From Dreissena polymorpha (taxonomy: Eukaryota; Mollusca; Bivalvia; Myida; Dreissenidae), in the NCBI RefSeq assembly GCF_020536995.1, contig NW_026273346.1, positions 1 to 64,000 of the forward strand: a stretch of DNA of 64,000 nucleotides, given 5' to 3'. Shown in pieces: positions 47,796-59,665 of this stretch. The notes beneath the pieces are model-generated. The model was not told where the DNA came from. It saw only the letters and a list, made by a program, of their open reading frames with translations, and searched no databases. The translations under genes and the position numbers were made by a program. Positions within the stretch are counted from its first letter, which is position 1. Each line of letters starts with the position of its first letter.

Positions 47796-49107
47796 TCATC
47801 TTAAAATAGCTGTGTTACTTGCTAGCTATGATCAATACCCAATATCAAGTCTTTTAGCTTAAAGGGACTTGCTTACAGTTTAGAATCAAAGCGCTGAAGG
47901 CACTTCAGTTGTTCGCTCTTTGAAGATATTTAATATTACTTCCAGCCACAGGACCTTAAGTTTGACGTTTTAAATTAGGCCAATTGACCAGCCATGAAAA
48001 CTGCAAACACCCATGTAATTTACCTTTAATTGTCTACAGTGGTGAGATTTTGACAAAACATAAAGGAGGAAATTGCCATTGATTAACAATCTCTCATAAT
48101 TTTATACAGGATGCACACAAACTCCATTTATGATTACAAAGATGAAGAAAACAAATCAACGTACTGTATATCAAAGTTGGCGCTAAAGAAAAGTCAGTGA
48201 GTCTAACAAAGAATGAACCACAACATAATTTTAATAATTAATGTACAATAATAAATGTATTGGTATCAACGAGCATTGTATTAATCTTTCAAGCAAACCA
48301 CATTAAAAAATATTTAATATTTTTTGCCTGAAATTAAATTCATAATTTAATGCATTTCCATTTCATTGTTTATTCATTTTCATGTACTGACATTAACGTG
48401 TAACTACTCTACTCTCCCACCTGTCACAAATATTGTTATGAATATACCATCTACTGCAATGTTTAAGTCGTAAATTTACTTTTTTGTTCTATAGTTTAAA
48501 TGGGTCAATACTTTCTCACCCTGTGCATTTATTCCGATTTACATTTTTCATCATAAAATACTACATGTACTGAATTGCACGTCTATATTTAGTTATAGCA
48601 CCTGGTCTGTTGCAACACGCACGCTTTTCATGCGTTGAACTTGACAGACGATAGAAACAATGTTGCACTGTTATAAAAACACAGGATTTTTTAGATGCGC
48701 ACAAAGGGACATTAATCAGCAAATATTTACACATAGCAATGGAAAATCAAAATATACATGTACTGAAATTAAATTTCTACCACATAGATTCTTTAAAGGT
48801 TATTGTTTTCACAACTTACTCACCATAAGGATTCAATTGCTCACCATTTGCTTTAAACTGTTCATACGTAACTACAGTTATACTGTGTTAGGATGATGCC
48901 CGACATTGTCTTTAATGTACTGTATTAACTACTGTTTTATATTATGTAAATGGTAAAACTGTAATTATTTGTTAAACAATCTGCTGTGAACGCTAACTTT
49001 ATTGACCAACTTCAATAAAAAATAATAGTCGCCAGCTAACCCCTCCCTCATAAGCATTCTCAGAACGGATTGGACAGCGATAATAACAGTTTGGCGACCA
49101 GAAAGTA
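47796..49107. other. Intergenic, downstream of ECHS1
   Basis: AT-rich, with no recognisable gene or repeat family. Short open frames here lack any protein likeness. Confidence 0.4.
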
Positions 49108-51170
49108 ACATGAGAACATCACTACAACTAAAGCCACCACCATCAGCACCACAATCATCAACAAATCGCCACCATCACAATCACCACCACCGTCACCAAA
49201 CAACCTCCATCATGACCACCGCCACCATCATCATCACCATCACAAGCGCCATCACAACCAATATCACCACAAACATCACCAATACCACCACCACCACTAT
49301 CACACCACCAATATTACCACAAACATCACCAATACCAACATCACCTCCAACACCACTATCACAATCATCCTCACTATCACCACCACCACTATCTTCACAA
49401 CACCACGACTTCCATCACCACCACCAAAACATAACCAACATAATCACCGCCATCATTTCCAACACCACCATCAACATTGCTATCACAAGCACCACCAACA
49501 ACACCATCACAACCGTCACCACCAACACCACTTCCATCATCACCATTACAATCACCATGACCGACACCACCACTTCCATCACCATAACCACCACCATCCC
49601 CACCATCACCTTCAACACCATCATCATTATCACAACAATCTACATCACCACCAACAACACCTCAACCACCATCACCAACACAACCATCACCACCTCAAAC
49701 ATCATCACAACCACCTACACTTTTATCACCACCACCACAATCAGCGCCAACACCACCATCACCGCCAACTCTACAATCACCACCATTTCCATCACCACCT
49801 CTAAAACAATTATCAAAACCAGTATCACCACCACCACTACCATCAAAACAATCACGAAACATCCCCACTAACCCACCACCGTCTCCACTAATACCGCCAA
49901 CACCATCACCACCACAATTACCTCCACCATCATCACCACAACCACTATCACCACCACCGCTACCATCAAAATGACCACAATTATCACCACCACCTTTTCC
50001 ACCATCTACGTCTCCAATACCATCACCACAACCAAAGCAACCACCATCACTACAACAAACGCCATCACCATCATCACAACAACCATCACCATTACCATCA
50101 CCGCCATCATCACTACTACAATGATCAACATCACTATAACTAACACCACCACCGTCAGCATCACAAGCATAACAAACGTCACCAAATCATCACAATCACC
50201 ACCACCGTCACCAATTAACTGACATCCTGACCACCAATATCACCACCATCATCGCCACCACCATCATCATAATCACCATCATCACCACCATCACAAGGAC
50301 CATCTCCACCAATGCAACCATCACCATAACCATCATCACCAACATCAACAAACTCAACATCACCATCACTTTCATCACCATCCCCACCACCAACTCCACC
50401 AATCACAACCATTTCCATCACCGTTTACACCACCTTCACAATTAACACCAACACCACCATAACAACCATCATTTACATCACAGTCATCGTTGTCATCGCC
50501 CACACCACAGCCATTCCATTCACAACCACCATCACCTCAAAAACTTCCATCACCATCACAGTCACCACCATCACCACCTATATCTCCATCAACAGTACCA
50601 TCACCACCACCACCAGAGCCACCCCAACAATCAGCAACAACATGACGAATAACCTCCACCATCATCACTATTACCATTTCCAGCACCACAAGCACCAGCA
50701 CCACCATTACCACCATCACGATTACCCTCACCACTTCCATCACCACTACCATCCCCCTTCACCACCATTACCATCATTATCGCGACCACAACCACTTTAA
50801 CCAACACCATCATCATCATAACCATCACCATCTTCCCCGTCATAACCACCATCACCATTACCACCGCCATCACCTTCTCCACCAACATCACCACCTCCAT
50901 CACTAGCACCACCGTCATCACAAACACCATCATAACCATCACAACTATCACACAACAACCATCACCAACATCATCACCAACACCACAATCGCCATTACCA
51001 CCACCGTAACCACTATCGCCACCAACATAACAACCATCACCACCACCGTCCCCACTATTACCACAACCATCACAAACACCATCAACACCATAATCACATT
51101 CACCACCATCATCACCAACACGATCATCACAGCACCATCACCATTTCCACAACCACCATCATCATTATCT
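49108..51170. repeat. 2-kb (CAY)n trinucleotide block
   Basis: The plus strand is almost entirely A, C and T, built of CAC, ATC, ACC and CAT triplets (CACCACCATCACCATCAC-like). Gs are rare. The repeat is imperfect throughout. It creates long artefactual frames rich in Thr/Ile/His on one strand and Met/Val/Gly/Asp on the other. Confidence 0.95.
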
Positions 51171-51278
51171 TGCAAATCATCATTATTTTCCTTGTTAATC
51201 TAACAAAATGTATTTTCTTATAAATAGTAATTATACATGGACATATTAGGCATGTGTGTTTGTATTAAACGGGGTTTC

Positions 51279-51428
51279 TTACACATAAATATAAAACATA
51301 TTATTCAGTCGCTCCAATTTCTTCAATATGCAACGATGTTCAGCCTCCACGGAACGGCTAAATTGAGAAATCTTCATGGCATCCGTAAACGTTGCGCCAT
51401 ACTTCTCCAGCAGTACAACCGGATCGTG
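51279..51428 (-). other. Possible coding fragment, unidentified
   Basis: A minus-strand frame reads VVLLEKYGATFTDAMKISQF, then SRSVEAEHRCILKKLERL before a stop at 51,279. The amphipathic, charge-patterned composition is protein-like. A stop (51,429-51,431) closes it upstream. It could be an old exon or a chance frame; I do not recognise it. Confidence 0.2.
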
Positions 51429-52182
51429 TCAGGGTCCCATCTGACATGAACTGGAAAATGACCTAAAATAAATTAAACGCTACTTTATTGAAAATCAACA
51501 AATAGCGTTTTTTTCTCCTTCTCCATATTTAACCCCCGCCGAATACACACATCGAAAACCAGATCAATGTATTTACGCCGCATATAAATGCAGAAACTAG
51601 AAACGTATGCATTTTAAGCGCAAAACCATTAATGTATCTTCTCACTCTCTACTTAATACATGAACAATACCAACACTATATTTCTCACTCCCAAAAGGTG
51701 TCAAAGTGAACGAAGTTTAACTATTATGCAAGTACATGTGTGTTCTCATTAATATAAAACGATATATATGATTCATTCAATTACTTAAGATAACTGCCAA
51801 CTAAAAGATCATTTGAAAACATGATACTGCATTTGCTGTCAATGTGCCCATTAAAGCAAAAGGGCCTGTATTTTATTTCGCATTTGAAGACTTGTTTAGA
51901 TTTTTTTTGTCAATACAATACTAGGATTAACGTATTACTTTCAACACATTTTTTTCATAATGATGGGCATTTGTAAATGACATAAATACATATCACAGCT
52001 TTATATCGAATCTAATCACCTGAAAAAGGCTAGAATTTAAAGTTCTCCCAACATTATGTTTGGTCTTTACGTGTTTACATTATTTGCATGTTTCTGGCGA
52101 TGACAAAATTACGTCAAGTGTACAGCTTAACAAAACCATGCATGAGTAACCAATAAAAGAGGAAAACAGGTAAATAAAATAA
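51429..52182. other. Intergenic AT-rich spacer
   Basis: Nothing recognised before the triplicated module. Confidence 0.4.
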
Positions 52183-52591
52183 ACACGTATTAGCATATTT
52201 AGAAAAATTAGGATACGTCCATTTGTAAAAAAAAAGGTCAGAGTTTACGTTAAACTGTTGCAATGAAAAAAAAGATAAGGTGATGCAAGACCTTACTTAC
52301 TGCCTTTGCTAAACTGTATTGTCGTTGGAAAACAGAACAAACACGCTATCGATTAGACTTGATTTTCAGAGCTAAGGCGTTTTAACACTGTTATCGCTGA
52401 CTCGGACTCGCTTTTGCACCATCGACCCACGTCAGTGTGTTTACGCTTGCGGGCAAAAAAGTGTGTCCCTCGCTGTAAACTGAGGAGCCTTGCCCGAGTT
52501 TGAGCGTCAACGATGTAAAAACGTCCTAGCTCTATAAATCACGTCGAATGGACAGTACGTGTTGTCTGTCTGCATACCAACAGCAGCAATA

Positions 52592-52819
52592 ATGCTTAGC
52601 AAGGGAAGTCAACAACAATCGCACATCACAATTATCTCTTTAAGCATAACGTCATCTTTGACCTTTAAAAATGGTATCACTTATCTTTGTATTCACAGCA
52701 ATGGCAGAGATGACGGTCCATACTCCAGTCTGGTATATGTGACCTTCAGCGGTTGGCCATGGTTTATCGGAGCCCATGCAGAGTTCCTGCCCTTATCCCA
52801 ATGCACGGACAGCTGTTGA
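52592..52819 (+). CDS. Small ORF of module 1 (75 aa), unknown
   Basis: It begins MLSKGSQQQS and ends FLPLSQCTDSC. TATAAAT lies at 52,533-52,539, so a start of transcription ~30 bases later would leave a ~30-base leader before this ATG. The same ATG and stop exist in all three modules, and length differences between them (+6, +12) are multiples of three. Substitutions are mostly amino-acid changing. A splice-acceptor-like TTTGTATTCACAG lies mid-ORF, so part of it could be a second exon. No recognised domain or clear signal peptide. Confidence 0.3.
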   Translation: MLSKGSQQQSHITIISLSITSSLTFKNGITYLCIHSNGRDDGPYSSLVYVTFSGWPWFIGAHAEFLPLSQCTDSC

Positions 52820-53383
52820 ACAAAAATATGTTAGAGATACCACCACGACGTATATTGGATACAGACAAAGAATACGTCGCCAGTATAATTTTGTCCAAAT
52901 ATATTGATTAAAATGAAGTGTTCCAAATGACAATGTGCTATATTTTCCAAATTAGTTGCAGATAAATAACATCAACACGTATTAGCATTTATAGGTAAAT
53001 AAACATACGTCCATTTGCAACAAAAGGTCAGAGGTTACGTTATACTGCTGCAATGAAAAAAAAGAGATAAGGTGATGCAAGACCTTACTTACTGCCTTTG
53101 CTAAACTGTATTGTCGTTGGAAAACAAAACAAACACCCTATCGATTAGACTTGGTTTTCAGAGCTAAGGCGTTTTAACACAGTTAGCGCTGACTCGGACT
53201 CGCTTTCGCACCATCGACCCACGTCAGTGTGTTTACGCTTGCGGGCAAAAAAGTGTGTCCCTCGCTGTAAACTGAGGAGCCTTGCCCGAGTTCGAGCGTC
53301 AACGATGTTAAAACGTCCTAACTCTATAAATCACGTCGAATGGACAGTACGTGTTGTCTGTCTGCATACCAACAGCAGCAATA

Positions 53384-53617
53384 ATGCTTAGCAAAGGAAG
53401 TCAACAACAATGGCACATCACAATTATTTCTTTAAGCATCTGTTTAACGTCATCTTTGACCTTTAAAAATGGTATCACTTATCTTTGTATTCACAGCAAT
53501 GGCAGAGATGACGGTCCATACTCTAGTCTGGTATATGTGACTATCAGCGGTTGGCCATGGTTTATCGGAGCCCATTTAGAGTTCATGCCCTTATCCCAAT
53601 GCACGAACAGCTGTTGA
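53384..53617 (+). CDS. Small ORF of module 2 (77 aa), unknown
   Basis: Same layout as the ORF at 52,592: MLSKGSQQQW at the start, LPLSQCTNSC-like end with FMPLSQ in place of FLPLSQ. TATAAAT at 53,325-53,331. A 6-base insertion relative to module 1 (around CATCTGTTTAACG) keeps the frame. Confidence 0.3.
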   Translation: MLSKGSQQQWHITIISLSICLTSSLTFKNGITYLCIHSNGRDDGPYSSLVYVTISGWPWFIGAHLEFMPLSQCTNSC

Positions 53618-54173
53618 ACAAAAATATGTTAGAGATACCACCACGACGTATATTGGATACAGACAAAGAATACGTCGCCAGTATAATTTTGTCCAAAAAT
53701 ATTGATTAAATTGAAGTGTTCCAAATGACAATGTGCTATATTTTCCAAATTAGTTGCAGATAAATAACATAAACACGTATTAGCATATATAGGTAAATTA
53801 GAATACGTCCATTTGCAACAAAATGTCAGAGGTTACGTTATACTGCTGCAATGAAAAAACGAGATAAGATGATGTAAGACCTTACTTACTGCCTTTGCTA
53901 AACTGTATTGTCGTTGGAAAACAGAACAAACAGGCTATTGATTAGACTTGATTTTCAGAGCTAAGGCGTTTAAACACTGTAAACGCTGACTCGGACTCGC
54001 TTTCGCACCATCGACCCACGTCAGTGTGTTTACGCTTGCGGGCAAAAAAGTGCGTTTCTCGCTGTAACCTGAGGAGCCTTGCCCGAGTTTGAGCGCCAAC
54101 AATGTTAAAACGTCCTAGCACTATAAATCAAGTCAAATGGGCAGTGTTATTTTCCTGCATACCAACAGCAGTA

Positions 54174-54413
54174 ATGCTTACCAAAGGAAGTCAACGACGA
54201 TCGCACATCACAATTATCTCTTTAAATATACCTGTCTATATAACTATATCTTTGACATGTAAAAATGATATCACTTATCTTTGTATTTACAGCAAATGCA
54301 GGGATGACGATCCATACTTCAGACTGGTATATGTGACCTTAAGCGGTTGGCGATGGTGTATCGGAGTCCATTCAGAGTTCCTGCCCTTATCCCAACGCAC
54401 GGACAGCTGTTGA
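54174..54413 (+). CDS. Small ORF of module 3 (79 aa), unknown
   Basis: MLTKGSQRRS at the start, FLPLSQRTDSC at the end, with TATAAAT at 54,122-54,128. It is the most diverged copy, yet its extra 12 bases and a 3-base loss just upstream leave the frame open. In this copy the frame extends further upstream to another ATG (54,102). Confidence 0.28.
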   Translation: MLTKGSQRRSHITIISLNIPVYITISLTCKNDITYLCIYSKCRDDDPYFRLVYVTLSGWRWCIGVHSEFLPLSQRTDSC

Positions 54414-54555
54414 ACAAAAAATATGCTAGAGATACCACCCACGACGTATATTGGATACAAAGAATTTGTCCCTAATATTTTTTTGTCCAAATATATTGAT
54501 ATAAGTTTAAAAGTGTTCCAACTGACAATGTGTTATATTATTACAAATAAGTTGC

Positions 54556-54939
54556 AGCGCGAAAACCTTCCATTTACGATAATTGACAGTGTTGAAAGTT
54601 CAAAACGATCCGTTAAAGTGCACATACACATCAACACTATTTTGTTTCAACTAGTTTTACATCATCATTATGTAATATTTTCAATTAACTTAAACACATT
54701 ATAAAACACAATGTTTCTCACAAGCACCGTCTCAATTGCAAAGCACACACCGATACAGCATGCGTAACACAACTTCATATTTACCTTATTAGGTGAACTA
54801 CACATCCATTCAATTCAATATCCCGACAACCAATGTTCTAAACAATCAAGTTTCACACCTTACCATATTACCTGATCACATCTCAGAAAGGCGCAACACG
54901 CTATTAGAACAACTCAACACATGAAGTGGTTGTAAATAT
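54556..54939. other. Intergenic AT-rich spacer
   Basis: Nothing recognised. Confidence 0.4.
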
Positions 54940-55190
54940 TTAACCCTTTACCACTGAGGAACGTATTTTGACGCATGTGTTTTCCCATAGAAAGTTAAAA
55001 TAAATTAAAGACCTTTCTTGCTAAATTCAAATTTAAAGGCTTCATTTCTAACCCTTAGATACTGATCAGCAGCAAACAGCATACAACCTGAACAGGCTGC
55101 GAGTTACTTGAAGGCTGTTCTGGTTTTATGCTGTTTGCACATAGGCATTTTTAATTTGCTTTGGAGTGGGACAAGGTAAATCGGGTAAAG
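54940..55190 (-). mobile_element. TTAACCCTTTACCACT MITE, inverted copy
   Basis: Starts TTAACCCTTTACCACTGAGG and carries ACCTTTCTTGCTAAATTC and GGCTTCATTTC, the reverse of the words in the other copies. The far end is worn. Confidence 0.65.
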
Positions 55191-55980
55191 GTTTTATACG
55201 GTAAAACATCGTTCGATTTCGAATAAGATCGTGTAGGCATCTAGTGGCAGGAAAGGCACTGAGCAATGTTCAGTAATCATCTAGGTATCGGGCAAAGCCT
55301 GTGCAGACATCGGACGGCCACCTGTACAGAAATAAGAATTTAAATGTGGTGGCATAAACTCGATTCCTCTTTCAGCGAATTCACTTTGCAATAATGAACA
55401 ATCCGGCACGAGAAAGATCCTCTAGGTTAAATTAAAATCACATGAGCGCAATCCAGACATTTTTTCGGTTCCCGCCGGTCTGAATTCTCCTTGTTTCCAA
55501 GGTCAGTCTTCGCCAACCGTTTGATGCCCACTTAAATTTGATCGAGCAAAAGATATACACGTAAAAAGCATAGCGGTTGTCCGAATAAACCTCTATGTTA
55601 TAGAGATAACAAAATAACAACAACATGTCTCTTCTTTGACGGCCTGAAAGCATTACAAATATGATGAAAATGGTATAATATGAACCAGTTAATATAAAAT
55701 AAAATTTGCAATCGCCATCATATTAGATGAACATTGTTTTAATATTGAATACCTATCACACTAAGAATATACATTTTGTAAGTTCGTGATGGGAATTCCC
55801 TTTATACAACTTTTTTTGACACCATATACAATTCAAAAAATACAATAAGATAATTGAAGAAAATAAATAACAAATACATATGCGAGCAGTAGTTTTAACT
55901 CACGAAATAGGTAGTCATAAAGACAGCGCTGTTTACCCTTACTTTGTTGTTGATGCATTACGTGTTACTTAGACAAAAAC
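55191..55980. other. Intergenic, no feature seen
   Basis: AT-rich with scattered GC-richer words; no gene or repeat family identified. Confidence 0.4.
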
Positions 55981-56091
55981 ACACGGCAGATATGACCGAA
56001 CGTCTATTATCGGCCCGCTACCGACATAACGGCCCGAGGGCCATTATGCGGGTAGGGCCGATTTTAGACGTCCGGCCCAGCTCTGCCGTGT
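55981..56091. repeat. 111-bp fold-back hairpin
   Basis: The arms run ACACGGCAGATATGACCGAA to the centre and out to ...CTCTGCCGTGT. Matching blocks ACGTCTA/TAGACGT, ATCGGCCC/GGGCCGAT, TACC/GGTA and GGCCC-GAG-GGCC make a nearly continuous imperfect stem of ~54 bp. GC content is far above the flanks. It is probably a fold-back MITE. Confidence 0.85.
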
Positions 56092-56210
56092 ATTATCGTT
56101 TGTATCGCAAAACATCATATTATTTTGGTCCTTCAATACAATTTAAACAGAACCAGCTTTTATCTTCATTCAGTTGATTACGCAAGTTATGCCGTATATC
56201 ATGTGACGTC

Positions 56211-56287
56211 ATCGTCGGATACCCACGACTAATTCATTCCGTTACTCTCCATCGATACATGGAGAGTAGCGGAATGGGTCCGACGAT
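56211..56287. repeat. 77-bp hairpin
   Basis: Inner arms CATTCCGTTACTCTCCAT (56,235-56,252) and ATGGAGAGTAGCGGAATG (56,259-56,276) pair at 17 of 18 positions around a 6-base loop. Outer ATCGTCGGA and TCCGACGAT pair perfectly. Confidence 0.85.
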
Positions 56288-57629
56288 TATGTTACGTAAT
56301 TTCAATGACGAAACTAGCTAGATTCTCTTGTTTTTAGGACAAAACTTCGGACGTGGTTTTTATTTAACAGTTAAATATTTATTTAGCATCGAACGATTCC
56401 AAAACGTACTTCGGATTTTGTGCTTTTCATGCATAATTGGGAGCTTCGATAGATATAAAATTATTGTAATCGCCTCGACATTCGATTTCGTAAATCGTGA
56501 TTTCGGTGACAGTGTTAAGCATACGATACAAACGTTTAAAAAAATTGTGATTTAAAATTAATATAGATAAACGGATGGAATAACAGAAAATGGAATTACA
56601 AATCTTTGTTATTTTATTATTATAAGAACCGGATTTAAGTTGTCATCGAGGTTTGTCTTTTAATATAAATTTTGCTGTTTGATTAATCTTGTTAAAACAC
56701 AAATAGATTTAATTTAATGTACAGAGAAGTTTCAGTTTCGATCGATATTTGTATTATTCAAACTGTGTGCTACGTGTCATTACAATTATGTTCGATTCTT
56801 TCATTGAGTTGGGGCTTGATTTTATTGATCACCGTCGGCTAAGACTGAATGTGAACGCCATTTGTTCTGTATAAGCCGCGCGATCCCATTCTTTTCTGAT
56901 ATGAAAAATCAGCCCGGCTCAGCGGGCAGATATAATTTATATTTATATTTATAACGGTCCGCGCGCGCGACGTCATTTTGTTGCTATTTATAGTAATAAA
57001 ATGTGATATCCTAGTAGTTCACACGGTTTCAACCAGTATCTTACCTTAACATCGGTATAGAACACTCGTGCACTTCTCCGGCGAGGTTGATTTACCCAGT
57101 TTTTCACCTTACATGACCTTTACATAACGCCAACAGGCACGAATGAGTAAATACAAATATTTTAAAAGACTGATTCGAGAGAAATTCACTGTAATTTGGC
57201 TGCATCACTATGTCTGTGCGCAGCGTAACACCGTTCGATGTACGGAATTCAGGACTACTCACTCAAATGACACGTAGACACTAATTGTGGCCCAGTTACA
57301 ATCAAGCGTTTAAATCCATCTCGAAGAATTTCAGGGTCTGTTCTCGGTCACTAGGGGAAGACATTGTTGACTATAGATAAACGCAGTTTTGCTTTCAAGA
57401 TGAGAAAACACGACCGAAATAGTATAATGTCACGTCAAGAGAAAATCGTTTAATTATCTAACCACAAATGTTTGCCTACTCGGTCAGCATGAAATCGTTC
57501 CTGAACGCCTGATTATACTATCCTTATTTGCCATTTTGCTGTATTTGCTTTTTTTTTAAATTCCATTTTATATCGAAATGCATTGTGCTAAAATATGCCA
57601 TTTACACCTCGCAATGAGATTAAAAAAAG
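56288..57629. other. Intergenic, no feature seen
   Basis: Mixed composition; contains CCGCGCGCGCGACGTC near 56,957. No gene recognised. Confidence 0.4.
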
Positions 57630-57858
57630 ACCCGCGTCATGCGAAAATGGATCTTATGCCATATGTGCCCTTCATATATAAAGCCCACCCAGCCTGCGCA
57701 TTTCTCACACTGATCAGGCGATACATAATGAGACCATAAAACATTAAGTGATTTTATAGCAGACAGCATCGCCTCTGACCAGACTACGCAAATGCATATG
57801 CTGGGATTGAGCTACGCTGGCCGAAACGTCATAAGACGTACATTCATCTGACGCGGCT
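57630..57858. mobile_element. 229-bp MITE (ACCCGCGTCA ends)
   Basis: Left ACCCGCGTCATGCGAAAATG and right CATTCATCTGACGCGGCT are inverted with mismatches; inner pairs CCCAGCCTGCGCA / TATGCTGGG, CTGATCAGGCGAT / ATCGCCTCTGACCAG and TCTTATG / CATAAGA extend the fold. Confidence 0.7.
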
Positions 57859-58104
57859 ATGAATGTGTGATTCCCGTATTATAATTTGTATCCCGCTGTA
57901 GTAGCAAACAGTAGGTTAATCAACTGGCGTGTGAGAGTGTATATGAATCTCGATATGACACTATACACTTGCAGACTTTTCTAACGCAACACATTTCAAA
58001 CTTGAATAGCACAGTAATTAGTTAAGATTTTGATTTAAAATAACACACGTGATCTACGGAATCCGGATTGTTCCATCTATAATCTCGCCCTTTTTTCATC
58101 AATG

Positions 58105-59015
58105 GCGACACATGACACCCGAAGCGATACCCGATATTTTGCGCGACAGTCGCGGCGACGCACGATATTTTGAGCGACAGTCGCGGCGATGCACGATATT
58201 CTGCGCGACAATCGCGGCGACGCACGATATATTTAAGACGATATAACACGAGGTAGCCCAAGAGGCGATATATCGTGCGTCGCCGCGACCGGCGCGCAAA
58301 ATATGATGCGTCGCCGCGATTGTAGCGCACAATATCGTGCGTCGCCGTGACTGGCGCGTAAAATATCGCGCGTCGCCGCGACTATCGCGCAAAATATCGT
58401 GTATCGCTTCCTGTGTCGTTTCTCGCGTTCAAAGGGCGACGCACGATATTTTGCGCGACAGTCGCGGCGATGCACGATATATTTAACAAGAGGCGATATA
58501 TCGTGTTAAATATATCGTGCATCGCCGCGACTGTCGCGCAAAATATCGTCCATCGCCGCGACTATCGCGCAAAATATCGTGCGTCGCCGCGATTGTCGCT
58601 CAAAATATCGTGCGTCGCAGCGACTGTCGCGCAAAATATTGTGTATCGCTTCGTGTGTCGTGTCTCGCGTTCATAGGGCGACGCACGATATTTTATTATT
58701 CAAATATCGCCCATTTCCGAATCTCGTGTATCGCGGTCTAATTTCAGACCGCGACACACGACGCAAGAAGCGATACTCGATATTTTGCGCGACAGTCGCG
58801 GCGACACGCGATATTTGTACTGTTCAAATATCGCTGTAATAATATCGCCTGTCGACTGCCGCGCTTTCAAAAAATTAGAATGCGACAGTCGCCCTTTTAT
58901 ATGCGATATATCGCCCTTTGAACACGACCGTCGCACTTTGCGAACGCGACCGTCGCCCTTTCCGAACGCGACCGTCGCCCTTTATGAAGCGATCGTCGCC
59001 CTTTTATATGCGATA
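58105..59015. repeat. CpG-rich cluster of inverted ~34-bp repeats
   Basis: A ~34-bp unit (GCGCGACAGTCGCGGCGACG, then CACGATATTTT) occurs in both orientations in blocks: three plus (about 58,127-58,230), four minus (58,258-58,400), one plus (58,436-58,480), four minus (58,494-58,650), then mixed. Each unit holds the near-palindrome CGCGACAGTCGCG, and junctions hold GCGATATATCG. The right part (58,860-59,015) is a ~20-bp direct repeat, GAACGCGACCGTCGCCCTTT. The whole can fold into nested hairpins, with CpG density far above the neighbours. Confidence 0.9.
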
Positions 59016-59316
59016 TCTATATTATCTAAATTATATGATGGACTATGTCAGTCTGATTTAGAACAATTTTGGCATCAATCTATGATACTGAAAATAGATA
59101 GTAACATGAGTCCAAGTTTCTAAACTCGATTTTATATTCATCATTTTTGTTCAATTCAGATAACAGGAATATTTGTTTAATTGCGTGATAAAAAAAATCG
59201 AATTCTAGTATTTGGTTCATTGCAATAAAAGTAGAAATTCTTTAAAAACAACTTATGGACACAGCCATACATACTTAATGTCACTCTATGAACGTGGTCA
59301 TGTAAGGGGAGAGGTT
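59016..59316. other. Intergenic AT-rich spacer
   Basis: Nothing recognised. Confidence 0.4.
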
Positions 59317-59420
59317 GTGTTGTGGCCTGCTTAACTCAGTCGGGTGACCACTCAAACTGGTAACAAGGTATCCAGGGCTCGTCACACAATTTTCTGACCC
59401 TGCGACACTTGGCACAGGAG
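59317..59420 (+). repeat. Worn tRNA-derived SINE head
   Basis: TTAACTCAGTCGGGTGACC (A-box-like) and CCAGGGCTCGTCAC (worn B-box) at tRNA-like spacing, followed by TTTTCTGACCCTGCGACACT, which parallels the sequence after the head at 59,571. Confidence 0.45.
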
Positions 59421-59570
59421 GACTTTGGCATTACCTGCGCATAGTCTTAGAGGCCTATGGTTAATTATATAGCACCCCATATTTTAGGACAAATACATAT
59501 TTAAGTGGTGTATATTTAATTTACATGAATAAACTTGGTACACCTTAGTGAAGAGTTTTTATTGTAACCA

Positions 59571-59665
59571 GGTTAGCTCGGTCGAGAGAGCATTTGCTGC
59601 CCTCAAAGCTATTCCAGGGTTCGAGCATCCGACTAATAGCAAAATTTTCTTGCCCTGCAACATTT
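59571..59665 (+). repeat. tRNA-derived SINE head
   Basis: GGTTAGCTCGGTCGAGAGAG (A-box-like) and GGTTCGAGCATCC (B-box-like, from 59,618), followed by TTTTCTTGCCCTGCAACATT. Same family as 59,317-59,420. Confidence 0.6.

Larger units (their letters stand above)
52183..54555 (+). repeat. Three tandem ~795-bp modules
   Basis: The modules start at ACACGTATTAGCAT (52,183; 52,975; 53,773), with spacings of 792 and 798 bases. Each has, in order: AATACGTCCATTTG-like sequence, ACCTTACTTACTGCCTTTGC, a GC-rich block (GACTCGGACTCGC, CACCATCGACCCACGTCAGT, GCTTGCGGGCAAAAAAGTG), TATAAAT, a small ORF, and GATACCACC...ACGACGTATATTGGATAC. Modules 1 and 2 are nearly identical; module 3 is more diverged. No match to a known transposon or gene family is recognised. 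Confidence 0.9.

Noticed and set aside
49110-49871. 253-codon frame in the CAY block and several antisense Met/Val-rich frames
   Set aside because: Composition is dictated by the trinucleotide repeat; no start context, domain or conservation.
58022-59123. Arg-rich frames on both strands in the CpG cluster
   Set aside because: They follow the inverted 34-bp repeats; the same peptides recur in opposite strands because the units are inverted.
59571-59665. tRNA gene
   Set aside because: A- and B-box-like words are present, but no full cloverleaf pairing is seen and the family body follows; a SINE head fits better. The same holds for 19,848-19,935 and 35,485-35,560.
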